Of a DNA stretch of 13,830 nt, positions 1 to 8,278 are shown piece after piece. Numbering within the stretch: position 1 is the first letter of the stretch; each line of letters begins with the position of its first letter. The DNA comes from Roseimaritima sp. (lineage in GTDB: Bacteria > Planctomycetota > Planctomycetia > Pirellulales > Pirellulaceae): assembly GCA_007124075.1 (NCBI GenBank), contig SLFV01000577.1, forward strand, positions 1 through 13,830, written 5' to 3'. Below the pieces are notes generated by a model, which was not told where the DNA came from, did no database searches, and worked only from the letters and a program-made list of their open reading frames with translations. Position numbers and translations under genes: made by a program.

Positions 1-585
1 AAAAATCGGCTTCGGAATCGCTGGGGAACAGCCGTCGTCCAACACGTCTTCCACGTGCGGCGACCCGCAATCTGACAGCAAACGCTTGACCCCTTCGTGA
101 TCAAAACGACTGTCCTTGGCATCGATGTATAGAAAAAAACGATCGTCCGTTGCCCGATCGAACCGCGGATTCGTAAACAAAGGATTGCTGAATTTGGGCA
201 ATCCATTGAGGTACAACATTCCGAAGAAAGCGCCAAACGACGCCAACAAAATCGTCAATTCAAATGATACCGGAATGAAGGCGGGCAAGCTGATCATGGG
301 TTTGCCCGAGATGATGTATTGGTAATTGATTCCGTTCATCCAAATTTGCATTGCCAATCCGACACCGCATCCAATAACGCCCGCGAATAGCGAGATCCAG
401 GGCAATTTGGAGGGACTGATGCCCAAGGCCCGGTCGATTCCATGAACGGGAAAAGGGGTAAATGCGTCGGTTTTCTGGTAACCCGCTTCGCGAACGCGAT
501 TGCAAGCAGCCAACAAACCATCGACCGAGTCAAACTCTGCGGTAACCCCGTGGACGACCGGTTGGGACTGGGAATCACTATTCAT
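1..585 (-). CDS. actD: Alternative complex III subunit ActD (DUF3341), 3' end outside window
   Basis: ActD is a small membrane subunit of alternative complex III, the quinol:electron acceptor oxidoreductase that replaces cytochrome bc1. Reading leftward from ATG at 585, the frame stays open for 195 codons to the window edge, so the C-terminus is missing. The N-terminal half is the DUF3341 signature: AEFDSVDGLLAA at about 16-27, then REAGYQKTDAFTPFPVHGID at about 32-51. Two membrane helices follow at about 62-82 and 101-123, with a short polar loop between them. The part after about 150 is soluble. The start is 15 bases downstream of the actC stop, with a weak AAGGG ribosome-binding site, as expected for a co-transcribed act gene. 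The usual length is roughly 170-240 residues, so little should be lost. The role of ActD in the complex is thought to be structural. Family and order are clear. Confidence 0.93.
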   Translation of the reverse strand, partial: MNSDSQSQPVVHGVTAEFDSVDGLLAACNRVREAGYQKTDAFTPFPVHGIDRALGISPSKLPWISLFAGVIGCGVGLAMQIWMNGINYQYIISGKPMISLPAFIPVSFELTILLASFGAFFGMLYLNGLPKFSNPLFTNPRFDRATDDRFFLYIDAKDSRFDHEGVKRLLSDCGSPHVEDVLDDGCSPAIPKPIF

Positions 586-600
586 ATCAACCCTTGGTTC

Positions 601-2022
601 CTAATCGTTGTGCGCGGCAGTGGAAACTTGCTTTCGAGCCTGCATTTCAATCGAAAGCGTTGCTTTGGTTTCAGCCATATTGACCACCGGCATCAACCGT
701 ACGAACAGCAAAAAGAGCGTGAAAAACAAACCAAACGAGCCAATCAGCATCCCCCAGTCAACCCACGTAGGCGAAAAGTATCCCCACGCACTGGGCAAAT
801 AATCTCGAGACAGACTAGTGACAACAATCACGAATCGTTCGAACCACATTCCAATATTTACGAATATGGAAACGATAAAAATCAATACGGGATCGGTACG
901 AAACCGACGGAACCAGAAGAGTTGCGGGCTGATGACATTGCAACTCACCATGATCCAATATGCCCAAGCGTAAGGACCGAAAGCTCGGTTAACAAACGCG
1001 AACGACTCCTCCGTTACCTGTCCGTACCAAGCAATGAAAAATTCTGTCCCGTAGGCCAGACCCACCATCGACCCGGTCGCCAGGATAATTTTGCACATGT
1101 TGTCAAGATGCCGGGTCGTGATCAAGTGCTTCAGATCAAGCAAGGCCCGCGCGGGGATCATCAATGTTAAAACCATCGCGAACCCGCTGAAAATCGCCCC
1201 CGCGACAAAGTAAGGCGGGAAAATCGTGGTGTGCCAGCCTGGTACCTGACTGACAGCAAAGTCGAAGGAGACGATCGTGTGAACACTAAGGACCAATGGG
1301 GCTGCAAAAGCGGCCAGCAACGCGTAAGCCTTCTCGTAGCCGATCCAGTGGCGTGACGATCCAGACCATCCCAGCGCTAAAACGCCATAGACAAACCGCC
1401 TAACCGGATTCCTGGCCCTATCACGCATCGTGGCCAAATCGGGGATCATCCCCATGTACCAAAAGAGGGTTGATACCGTCCCGTAGGTACTGACCGCGAA
1501 CACGTCCCACAACAGAGGACTGCGAAACTGCGGCCACATCCACAGATTCAAGCTGGGATAGGGTGCCAACCAGAAAGCCAGCCAGGCACGCCCAACGTGA
1601 ATCCCAGGAAAAGTTCCAGCACAAATGACCGCAAAAATTGTCATCGCTTCCGCGGCGCGATTGATGCTGGTTCGCCACTCCTGCCGAAAAAGAAACAAAA
1701 TCGCGCTGATCAAAGTCCCCGCGTGACCGATCCCTACCCAAAAAACGAAGTTAACGATCGGCCAACCCCAGAAAACAGGGGCACGGTTTCCCCAAACCCC
1801 AACGCCCATGTAGATCAAATAGAAGATCAAAATTCCAAAAAAGGCCGCGATATGTGCGGAGACCAAAAATCCCGCGATCCACAATTTGCTGGGACGGCGT
1901 TCGGCAATCTGACAAACCGATTCCGTAATCGTATGAAACGTGGTATCGCCCAAGACCAACGGAGCCCGCTCCCCGGGCCGCTCGACGGTATTATCCAGGC
2001 CTTTGACTACGGCAATTGACAT
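601..2022 (-). CDS. actC: Alternative complex III integral membrane subunit ActC (NrfD/PsrC family)
   Basis: ActC is the quinol-binding integral membrane subunit of alternative complex III. It belongs to the NrfD/PsrC superfamily and passes electrons toward the iron-sulfur domain of ActB. The protein has 473 residues, normal for the family. The N-terminus has the usual ActC stretch [14 protein letters not shown] at about 21-34, followed by about ten hydrophobic helices from about residue 47 to 450. Among these are segments rich in conserved His, Asp, Glu and Arg typical of quinol subunits, for example [18 protein letters not shown] and MWFERFVIV. It is the third gene of the leftward act operon. 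Its start lies 127 bases after the actB stop, and the A/T-rich leader shows no Shine-Dalgarno sequence. I kept the ATG at 2022 because the family-conserved sequence begins about 20 residues later and no other Met lies between. Confidence 0.96.
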   Translation of the reverse strand: MSIAVVKGLDNTVERPGERAPLVLGDTTFHTITESVCQIAERRPSKLWIAGFLVSAHIAAFFGILIFYLIYMGVGVWGNRAPVFWGWPIVNFVFWVGIGHAGTLISAILFLFRQEWRTSINRAAEAMTIFAVICAGTFPGIHVGRAWLAFWLAPYPSLNLWMWPQFRSPLLWDVFAVSTYGTVSTLFWYMGMIPDLATMRDRARNPVRRFVYGVLALGWSGSSRHWIGYEKAYALLAAFAAPLVLSVHTIVSFDFAVSQVPGWHTTIFPPYFVAGAIFSGFAMVLTLMIPARALLDLKHLITTRHLDNMCKIILATGSMVGLAYGTEFFIAWYGQVTEESFAFVNRAFGPYAWAYWIMVSCNVISPQLFWFRRFRTDPVLIFIVSIFVNIGMWFERFVIVVTSLSRDYLPSAWGYFSPTWVDWGMLIGSFGLFFTLFLLFVRLMPVVNMAETKATLSIEMQARKQVSTAAHND

Positions 2023-2149
2023 AAAATCAAAATCAATTCAAGGGTTAAAAGTCCCGGATGCATCGAAGCCAAGGACTCTGGAACGGGTCAATATGAACGG
2101 GCCAACTGGAGCAAGTCTGACGGGAAATAACCCCGATCTACCACGCGTC
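2023..2149. other. Gap between actB and actC
   Basis: This 127-base gap is long for an operon whose other junctions overlap or are 15 bases apart. No open frame of substance lies in it. On the minus strand there are two CCCGTTC direct repeats and an A/T-rich leader before actC with no ribosome-binding site. A weak internal promoter is possible (TTGCTC, 15 bases, TATTGA on the minus strand), but I would not rely on it. No strong hairpin followed by T residues was seen. Confidence 0.4.
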
Positions 2150-5100
2150 TTAGCTCTTCTCGCTGCTGTGCTCTGGGTCATCATGATGGTGGTCATCATG
2201 ATGGTGCGCATGTTCGTGCAAGTGTTTCAAATCCCAAATCTGCTTGCTTGTCATTAACCGGGGGTGAGTATTGCGAATCCTCGCCAAGTATTCCGTCCGA
2301 GGACGAACACGAAGTTGTGGCAACATCCCGTAACTCCGCACATCGCTACGCAATTGGGCGACTTTACTGGTGGGATCGGCAATGTTACCAAACTCGATGG
2401 CTCGGGTCGGGCAAGCCGTCTGGCATGCAGTCTTGACGTCACCATCCTGTACCAGTCGGCCCTCCCGGCGTGCCGCTATCTTGCCTTCCTCAATCCGCTG
2501 GATGCAGTAGGTACACTTTTCCATAACCCCACGTCCGCGGACGGTAACCTCGGGATTCAATACCAGTTGCTGCAACTTCCGATTGGCGGACTCGATCGTC
2601 CCCGGAAACGCTTTGATCCCGTAGCCAACACCGATGTCTTCGTTGTAGTTGAAATAATTGAAACGACGAACTTTGAAGGGACAGTTGTTTGCGCAATAGC
2701 GAGTCCCAATACAACGATTGTACGCCATCGCGTTGATACCTTCCTCCGTATGAACCGTTGCCGCGACCGGACACACCTGCTCGCACGGAGCGGTCTCACA
2801 GTGCATGCACATCAACGGTTCTTGCACAACGTCTGCGTAATCTTCATCACCCTGGAAGTAGCGATCGATCCGTATCCAGTGCATCTCCCGATTCATCAGG
2901 ACTTGGGGCTTTCCTACAATCGGAACATTATTTTCACTTTGACAGGCGACCACACACGCATTGCATCCGGTGCACTTGCTGAGATCAACCGCCATGCCCC
3001 ACTGCGGAACATGTTCTTTGCCCTCTTCCACGATCTTCTGAATCGGTTCCTGCCACAACTGTGTGTGCGAATCGGGGGGCACATGAGGCGCCTTCGCATC
3101 CGCAAACTTAGGCATCGTGTGCAGCAGTTCCAAGGTCCCTTCGCGAACCAACTTGTAGCTGCGGAACTGGGTTTCGTCACGCCCCAGTTCGTCAATAGCC
3201 CAGTGATCTTGGGTTGTTGCCAAGTTATACGTTTCCGCGCGGGGCCTTGCCTCCGCACCGAACGCCACCAACCTGGCGTCCGATGTCCGCAGCGGAGCCA
3301 CGTCCACGCCTACTGTCGGTGCGTCGATATCAACATGGCCTCCAACAACGCCAACCCGAGTACGACCGTAACCGATCGGGACCACAGCACAACCGTGAGC
3401 CATTCCGGGCATTTCATACACAGGAAGTTCCAATGTCACGCCATTGCGTCGCAACGCCAACAAACGCCCGTGCGCTACACCAATCGCCCTGGCCGTCCTC
3501 GGGCTGACAAGCGCAGCATTGTCCCAGGTCAACTTCGTTAGCGACTGCGGCATCTCCTGTAGCCAGCCATTGTTCGCAAAACGTCCGTCGTACAAACCAT
3601 CGGAGGCACAGAAAACGATCTCGAAGTCGTCCTGATCAAAATCGCCGCCTAACTCAATGGCTTCCTCCGTCAAGGGATCGCTGGCCCCAGAGAAGTTGGC
3701 CTCCGCAGAGGGCACCAAAAGTTGTTCATGAAATCCATCGTGCAGCAAGGTCCGCCATTGACGATCGGACAAATCGGCACCCGCGACCGCATCCGCGGTT
3801 GTTCGTACAATTTGCTCCCCAGACTTTGCATCCGAGTCAACGATCGCAGCCAAAACCTCCAGCGTCGACCGTCCACGAAGAAGCGGTTGGATCTGCGGTT
3901 GGCAGACACCATAATGCCCGTCACCGCAAATCACGTCACCCCAAGATTCCAGTGGATGCGCCAGCGGTAACCGCCACTTGCACACCGCCGCTGTTTCGTC
4001 GGCATAAAGTCCGAGATAAAAGGTCTCATCTAATCTTGAAAGCGCCGCCCCTAAGTCCTGGTCCGACGGAGCGTTAAACACGGGATTATCGGCCAGCACC
4101 AGAACCGAATCGATCTTGCCCGATTCAATCTCAGTAATCAATTCAGGCAACTTCTCAACCGGCAGCTTGGAATCAACCGGTTCGGGAAATCGAATCAACT
4201 TATTCAAAGAGCCAAGCTTGTTGTTGATACGAATCCCCGCAGCAACCGCCTCCGTCCCCAGGTGTTCGCCAACAACCACCACAGATTTTTCGCCACCCAT
4301 AATCAAGTCAGCGGCGGCGACCTCCAAAAACCGACCCATCCGCTCGGTCGGGTCCGCGATTTCGTCAAACGGAACCTCTCCATCCTTGGGGTCGGCGGAC
4401 GTCGCGCCTGCGTCAATCAGTTTCTCCACGGCGGCCAAAAACCGGATTGCATCGGAAGGCCGCAACGCCAAACGGGAGTCCGCGGAAGCGCCCGTATTGG
4501 TGTAACCAGCCTCCACCGCATACAAACGACTCATCCGTTTGGCAATCGGATCACGTCCTTCAACGAACCCGCGCGAGGTCTGCACCATACCACGGTCTTG
4601 CCCGAGAATATCGGCCTCGACCGTCAAAATGGTTTCAGCTTCCTGCAGATGTAGCGTCGGCGCGGCTTCGCGACCAATCGCAATTCGCGTTGCCTCGCGT
4701 ACCACGTCCATCCCCAGAGAATCAACTCGCACAAAAGTGACCTCGGGATACACTTCCTTGACCCGCGTCAACATCGCTACAAGTGAGGGCGAGGAAGTCG
4801 ATTCGACCACCACGGCAAAATTCCGGCCTTTACTACCCTTCAGCCTGGCACGCATGCCAATTAGATGCTCCTCCAGGCCCTCCCAGGACGAGTCTCGCAG
4901 TCTTTGGTCACGAAAATGCTTCACCCCATCCAAGCGGTCTGGGTCGTACAATCCCAGTATCGATGCCTGCGAGTAAACATCGGTTCCACCGCGACCACAC
5001 GGGTGGCCAACGTTCCCCTCTATCTTGATCGGGCGCCCATCCACGCAGGTCACCAACAAGTTGTACACCCGTCCGGCTAACTCGTAGTTCGTTGCTCGCC

Positions 5101-5377
5101 CGTACATTTCCCCGGGAACCCGACCCTCGGGACGGATCACAAACGGCGCAATCTTTTCTTCGGGGTAACGACAACCGATAACACCACCCAAGGCGAGCGA
5201 AGCGCCCATTAACTGAATCCAGCGACGACGCGAAACACCCTCTGGGTACTCCGATGCCGCAACCGGAAACTCACGCTCAAGCATCGAACGAAACTCAGGC
5301 GTTTGCCTTAGCTCGTTCAAGCTTCTCCAATAGCGGGAGCGGGCAGATTTAGACGACTCTTGAATCATCGATGACAT
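2150..5377 (-). CDS. actB: Alternative complex III subunit ActB: molybdopterin-oxidoreductase-like and [Fe-S] fusion, Tat-exported
   Basis: ActB carries the electron path of alternative complex III on the outer face of the cytoplasmic membrane. The 1075 residues hold a conserved leader (YWRSLNELRQTPEFR, 16-30) and a Tat-type signal SRRRW at 49-53, then a hydrophobic run ending in GGVIGC with Cys69 as a possible lipidation site. Residues about 70-720 are molybdopterin-oxidoreductase-like but lack the N-terminal iron-sulfur CxxC motif; in this family the domain holds no cofactor. The iron-sulfur domain spans about 795-1000. Its 15 ligand cysteines lie at 802/805/808/812, 857/860/865/869, 889/895/899 and 955/958/985/989, which fits three [4Fe-4S] and one [3Fe-4S] cluster. 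The C-terminus ends in a His/Asp-rich tail. The start overlaps the end of actA by 13 bases. A second ATG at 5368 (Met4) overlaps the actA stop as ATGA and is an equally good start. Confidence 0.97.
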   Translation of the reverse strand: MSSMIQESSKSARSRYWRSLNELRQTPEFRSMLEREFPVAASEYPEGVSRRRWIQLMGASLALGGVIGCRYPEEKIAPFVIRPEGRVPGEMYGRATNYELAGRVYNLLVTCVDGRPIKIEGNVGHPCGRGGTDVYSQASILGLYDPDRLDGVKHFRDQRLRDSSWEGLEEHLIGMRARLKGSKGRNFAVVVESTSSPSLVAMLTRVKEVYPEVTFVRVDSLGMDVVREATRIAIGREAAPTLHLQEAETILTVEADILGQDRGMVQTSRGFVEGRDPIAKRMSRLYAVEAGYTNTGASADSRLALRPSDAIRFLAAVEKLIDAGATSADPKDGEVPFDEIADPTERMGRFLEVAAADLIMGGEKSVVVVGEHLGTEAVAAGIRINNKLGSLNKLIRFPEPVDSKLPVEKLPELITEIESGKIDSVLVLADNPVFNAPSDQDLGAALSRLDETFYLGLYADETAAVCKWRLPLAHPLESWGDVICGDGHYGVCQPQIQPLLRGRSTLEVLAAIVDSDAKSGEQIVRTTADAVAGADLSDRQWRTLLHDGFHEQLLVPSAEANFSGASDPLTEEAIELGGDFDQDDFEIVFCASDGLYDGRFANNGWLQEMPQSLTKLTWDNAALVSPRTARAIGVAHGRLLALRRNGVTLELPVYEMPGMAHGCAVVPIGYGRTRVGVVGGHVDIDAPTVGVDVAPLRTSDARLVAFGAEARPRAETYNLATTQDHWAIDELGRDETQFRSYKLVREGTLELLHTMPKFADAKAPHVPPDSHTQLWQEPIQKIVEEGKEHVPQWGMAVDLSKCTGCNACVVACQSENNVPIVGKPQVLMNREMHWIRIDRYFQGDEDYADVVQEPLMCMHCETAPCEQVCPVAATVHTEEGINAMAYNRCIGTRYCANNCPFKVRRFNYFNYNEDIGVGYGIKAFPGTIESANRKLQQLVLNPEVTVRGRGVMEKCTYCIQRIEEGKIAARREGRLVQDGDVKTACQTACPTRAIEFGNIADPTSKVAQLRSDVRSYGMLPQLRVRPRTEYLARIRNTHPRLMTSKQIWDLKHLHEHAHHHDDHHHDDPEHSSEKS
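2177..2206. repeat. Perfect 15-bp tandem duplication in the actB 3' end
   Basis: The 15-base unit GTCATCATGATGGTG occurs twice with no mismatch and no spacer (2177-2191 and 2192-2206). Being a multiple of three, it keeps frame and encodes HHHDD twice on the minus strand, ActB residues about 1058-1067. It forms the core of a tail with ten histidines between about 1052 and 1070. Slippage could add or remove units without breaking the gene. Confidence 0.97.
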
Positions 5378-6045
5378 ACGGCGCAGTTCACTAGCGGATT
5401 GATATGATGCATTTCCTTCAATTCCTCACCCGTCGGATCGCCCTCACCGCGAACCCAGTCAAGCTGAGTGACGAACTCCTTTGGACGAAGATGGGGTTCC
5501 GGATTGCGATGGCAATCGACACACCATGCCATCGACAGTTGCTCGGCCTGGAAAACGACTTCCATCTGATCAATCCGACCATGGCAAGTCACGCAACTAA
5601 CGCCAGCATGAACATGGGCCGAGTGATTGAAGTAAACGAAATCCGGCAGGTTGTGCACCTTGATCCACTCGACACTTTCCCCCGATGCCCAACTGTCGTG
5701 AATCGGCTTCAGTTTTTGGCTGTCAGAATGGACCGCCGCCAATGCGGCCTGCCCCTGATCGTCAAGCGGACTGTGGCAGTTGATGCAAGTAGCCGTCGGC
5801 GGAATCGCCGCGTGCCCCGCATCAAACACCGTGTTGTGACAATAACGACAGTCCATTCGCAACTGACCGGCGTGTAACGCATGACTGAAGGGGACAGGCT
5901 GCTCCGGTTGGTAGCCCACATTCAGCGTATCGGGGTCGGTAATTAAACCACCCAACGTGCCCGCGTATACGGCACCGATGCCTGCCAAACCACCAAGCAG
6001 TAGCAGGAATCTATTGACCCAGCGAGGAAACAGGAAACGATCCAT
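5365..6045 (-). CDS. actA: Alternative complex III pentaheme cytochrome c subunit ActA
   Basis: ActA is the multiheme cytochrome c subunit that accepts electrons within alternative complex III outside the cytoplasmic membrane. The 226-residue product has one N-terminal membrane helix at about 12-33 that anchors it. Five CxxCH heme-binding motifs follow, at 66-70 (CRYCH), 87-91 (CINCH), 151-155 (CVTCH), 175-179 (CVDCH) and 221-225 (CAVCH). Extra histidines such as His55, His58, His141 and His144 can serve as distal ligands. Five hemes is the count known for ActA. The last motif lies one residue from the C-terminus, and its codons overlap the actB start region. It is the first act gene, with about 310 bases of non-coding sequence upstream that probably hold the operon promoter. 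No clear Shine-Dalgarno precedes the ATG; I kept it because the anchor helix follows directly. Confidence 0.96.
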   Translation of the reverse strand: MDRFLFPRWVNRFLLLLGGLAGIGAVYAGTLGGLITDPDTLNVGYQPEQPVPFSHALHAGQLRMDCRYCHNTVFDAGHAAIPPTATCINCHSPLDDQGQAALAAVHSDSQKLKPIHDSWASGESVEWIKVHNLPDFVYFNHSAHVHAGVSCVTCHGRIDQMEVVFQAEQLSMAWCVDCHRNPEPHLRPKEFVTQLDWVRGEGDPTGEELKEMHHINPLVNCAVCHR

Positions 6046-6357
6046 AAACAGGCCCAGAGGCTTGTGACAAAAGAATTACATCCCGACACTTAAGCATGCC
6101 AGGTTCCCATAGTATCGTGACTAAAATCGTCCCGTGGCAAGATCGCAAGGAGGAATGCGTCAATTCGCCATCCTGGGATGATCACCGCTCAGGACTCACC
6201 GGCGCTGAACGTTGCGAGTATTAAACCCGAAAGTTGCGAGTCGCGGTACCGGTGATTCCGGGAAAAGGTTGCGATAGTTTGACGCACCCTGAGTCGTGTT
6301 TGCCGTACAGAAAACAAAACAGTTTGCCGTCGGTTAATTCAGGCCGTTCGGTAAAGC
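6046..6357. other. Intergenic region upstream of actA
   Basis: These 312 bases separate the stop of the zinc-ribbon gene from the start of actA, both leftward. No coding frame of note was found. The region should contain the act promoter. The best minus-strand -10 candidate is TACTAT (around 6109-6114), but its -35 partner TTGCCA lies 20 bases away, so the promoter is only tentative. The middle part holds the inverted-repeat element listed separately. I saw no convincing rho-independent terminator, so read-through from the upstream gene into actA cannot be excluded. Confidence 0.5.
6192..6277. repeat. Inverted repeat enclosing GTTGCGAG direct repeats
   Basis: GGACTCACCGG (6192-6202) pairs with CCGGTGATTCC (6249-6259) at 10 of 11 positions. 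Between the arms lie two identical GTTGCGAGT copies starting at 6211 and 6233, 22 bases (about two helical turns) apart. A third variant, GTTGCGATAG, starts at 6268 just outside the right arm. The element is about 70-170 bases upstream of the likely act promoter zone. It may be a regulator-binding region or a copy of a dispersed intergenic repeat; the sequence alone does not decide. Confidence 0.6.
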
Positions 6358-8031
6358 TTATCGCTCCTCAAGATACCGAATCGTTCCTTGTCGCTGTCCG
6401 GGTTCGCCTTCCAGTTTTGCGATGACGACTACCTTGCGGTCAAGCCATAATTCGGGGTCCTGCTCGTTTTCGGACCAACCGTCCAGTGGGAAGGAGACGG
6501 GTTGGTTGCTAACGGGAGCGATTTCTAGCAGGTATCCGTCGTCTTGTTTGCGCAGCGTCCCCTCTGCAAACACGCCGCGTTGCTTCAGTTGCGCCCGTGC
6601 GACCCAGGGGCTGCCAAACTGCAGCATTTCGTCCAACTGGTCGGAGTAACGGAGGAGGTCAATCAGGTCGCTGTAGCTTTCGCCAGCTTCCGGTTGCCCG
6701 AGTTCGCCAACAAGAGCCAATGCCCCATAGAACTGGGCACGCAAGTTGCGATCAATGGAATTCGCTTGTCGGCCCTCCTGATACTGTTCGGACAATTCTT
6801 CCACGCGACCAAAAGCCGCCGTAAGCTCCGGCGAAATTGCCTGCTGAGCCCGTTCGCTTTCGCGAGGCACCGGGCCCGTTTCGGGCGATGGATCAGGGGC
6901 ACCCATCTCCGCAACATCGGTGCCGGGAAGTGAGGGGCTGAAATCCTGGGCTGACAAGCCGTCTTGGACACCAGAAAAGTCACCCGCCGCACCAGGATCG
7001 CTGGGAAGCATGTCCGATAAATCAATGTCGGCAAGATCCCGTTGTGGGTTCATGCCGTCTCCCAGGCCAGCCAGCGAGTCATCCAGCAGACCTTGCGGTT
7101 CGGCTTGGAGTTGCTGTGGGGGTTGCTGGGCTTCATCAGGAAGCATGTCAGGGGATTCGCCGAGTTGGTCGTCAATGCTGTCTAGCAGGCCGCCCGCAAA
7201 CGGGCTTTCGCCGGTGCCCAGTTGACGCCCTGCGGGACGCTGCCTGTTTCGCTCGCGAATCTCCATGGGAGCACCCGCAGTACGCTTGGCGACCCCCGCC
7301 GATCCATCAAAAGGATAGAAGCCAAAGTCAAAGTTTCGCCACCCCATCGCTTGGATCCCCCAGAGAATTGCTCCCGTCACTGGGATGGCCACCGCGCCGC
7401 CCAAGACCATCTGAATGACAGACTTGAGCGGCGAAGGTGATTTTTTGCGCGGTCGAGCGGCGCGAATGGTGCCCTCGCCCGCCGCAAAACTGCCGTCAAA
7501 ATCACCAGCGGAGGAATCGGCCAAGCCGCCAAACGCTGCAGCCCCTTCTGCGGATTTTTGATCGTCCAGTTCATGGTCATGCTCGTCCGGTCCATGCCCA
7601 CGCTCGTCTGCGACGGCGGAGTCGGAGTCGAACTCGGTGGCAAACGAACCGGACGGTGCGAGGAAGGTGTCCGAGTCGTTCTCAAAGCCTTTGCCCCCTG
7701 CTTCGGCGTCTGCAGCGATGGCCGACTGCCAATCGCCTTCGTCGACCGCAGCGGATATGTGACCCCCCGTCGCAGCGGCAGCGGCGGAAGCAAGCCCATT
7801 GCCGGCACCTTGCGTGGTTTGGCGCGCCAGATCCGCGACGCTGACTTCCGGTAACCGAATCGTTCGCCCTTCCTCGTCGACCAGATCGGCCAGTGGGGCC
7901 AGTCGAAAGCCGAATTCTTCGATCCGAAACGTCTCCAGGCACCAAGGGCAGCGGATCATCGCGCTTGCTGGCAGTGGAAGATCCGGGACTCGGATGGACT
8001 CATTGCAGCGTGGACATGCGGCTTGACTCAT
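6358..8031 (-). CDS. Hypothetical zinc-ribbon, single-pass membrane protein
   Basis: Function not recognised. The 557-residue product starts with two CxxC knuckles, CPRC at 6-9 and CPWC at 28-31. Their spacing and the IRVPDLPLP linker resemble the MJ0042-type finger-like domain common in planctomycete proteins. Residues about 70-190 are Ala/Gly/Asp/Glu-rich and probably disordered. A basic patch, RPRKK at 193-197, precedes the only membrane helix at about 204-226, so the zinc ribbon should be cytoplasmic and the rest outside. Residues about 250-395 are a second low-complexity Pro/Gln/Asp/Gly linker. The end has a helical part (about 398-480) and a small beta-rich part (about 485-557). This layout suits a membrane sensor or scaffold, but no catalytic residues stand out. 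It lies upstream of actA on the same strand; a link to the complex is only inferred. The ATG at 8031 gives the intact zinc ribbon at once; its ribosome-binding site is weak. Confidence 0.85.
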   Translation of the reverse strand: MSQAACPRCNESIRVPDLPLPASAMIRCPWCLETFRIEEFGFRLAPLADLVDEEGRTIRLPEVSVADLARQTTQGAGNGLASAAAAATGGHISAAVDEGDWQSAIAADAEAGGKGFENDSDTFLAPSGSFATEFDSDSAVADERGHGPDEHDHELDDQKSAEGAAAFGGLADSSAGDFDGSFAAGEGTIRAARPRKKSPSPLKSVIQMVLGGAVAIPVTGAILWGIQAMGWRNFDFGFYPFDGSAGVAKRTAGAPMEIRERNRQRPAGRQLGTGESPFAGGLLDSIDDQLGESPDMLPDEAQQPPQQLQAEPQGLLDDSLAGLGDGMNPQRDLADIDLSDMLPSDPGAAGDFSGVQDGLSAQDFSPSLPGTDVAEMGAPDPSPETGPVPRESERAQQAISPELTAAFGRVEELSEQYQEGRQANSIDRNLRAQFYGALALVGELGQPEAGESYSDLIDLLRYSDQLDEMLQFGSPWVARAQLKQRGVFAEGTLRKQDDGYLLEIAPVSNQPVSFPLDGWSENEQDPELWLDRKVVVIAKLEGEPGQRQGTIRYLEER

Positions 8032-8117
8032 CGATTTTTCTCGACCAAGGCAGAAGTAAACCAGACTACTCGACCCCTCCAGTATGGTCGGTTGTGGGCG
8101 AAAAGTCAGCCTCTGGC

Positions 8118-8146
8118 GAATAATTCCTCGATGAACTCACGGTCAA
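8118..8146 (-). promoter_or_regulatory. Candidate promoter for the zinc-ribbon gene
   Basis: On the minus strand TTGACC (8141-8146) lies 17 bases upstream of TTATTC (8118-8123). An overlapping AATTAT at 8120-8125 gives a 15-base spacer. It is about 87 bases before the start codon at 8031. The -35 is close to consensus and the -10 is weak, so this is a candidate only. Confidence 0.3.
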
Positions 8147-8251
8147 GGGGCATCACTCCTTCGTGCCCTCCATCGCCGCCAGGTGGTTGGCCGACGCGTT
8201 GGCGGATATTCGTGAAGAAGAAAACAGCCCAAAAAATGAAACGAGCCCCTT

Positions 8252-8278
8252 TTGCGGTTCGCTGTTATAGTGTACTAT
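8252..8278 (+). promoter_or_regulatory. Candidate promoter of the gntR-ABC operon
   Basis: TTGCGG (8252-8257) and TACTAT (8273-8278), 15 bases apart, form a plausible -35/-10 pair. Other registers (TTTGCG or TTTTGC with 16 or 17 bases) fit as well. The -10 is embedded in the palindromic operator, as expected where the regulator represses its own operon. Transcription would start at about 8285, leaving a leader of some 30 bases before the strong ribosome-binding site. Confidence 0.5.

Noticed and set aside
442..1170. Plus-strand open frame of 242 codons over actC and actD
   Set aside because: It lies antisense to clearly conserved membrane proteins, its product is Arg/Pro/His-rich with no family look, and it is explained as a shadow of the real genes.
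2264..3541. Plus-strand open frame of 425 codons over actB
   Set aside because: Antisense to the cysteine-rich iron-sulfur region of actB, with low-quality composition and no recognisable domain.
6144..6180. AAGGAGG followed by ATG on the plus strand near 6155 in the actA upstream region
   Set aside because: The ATG is only one base from the purine run and the frame ends after seven codons, so it is chance.
8106..8153. Minus-strand mini-ORF of 15 codons, MPLDREFIEELFARG, in the divergent intergenic region
   Set aside because: It looks protein-like but is very short, has no properly spaced ribosome-binding site, and overlaps the candidate promoter of the zinc-ribbon gene. It could be a remnant of a decayed gene, but there is no second piece to support that.
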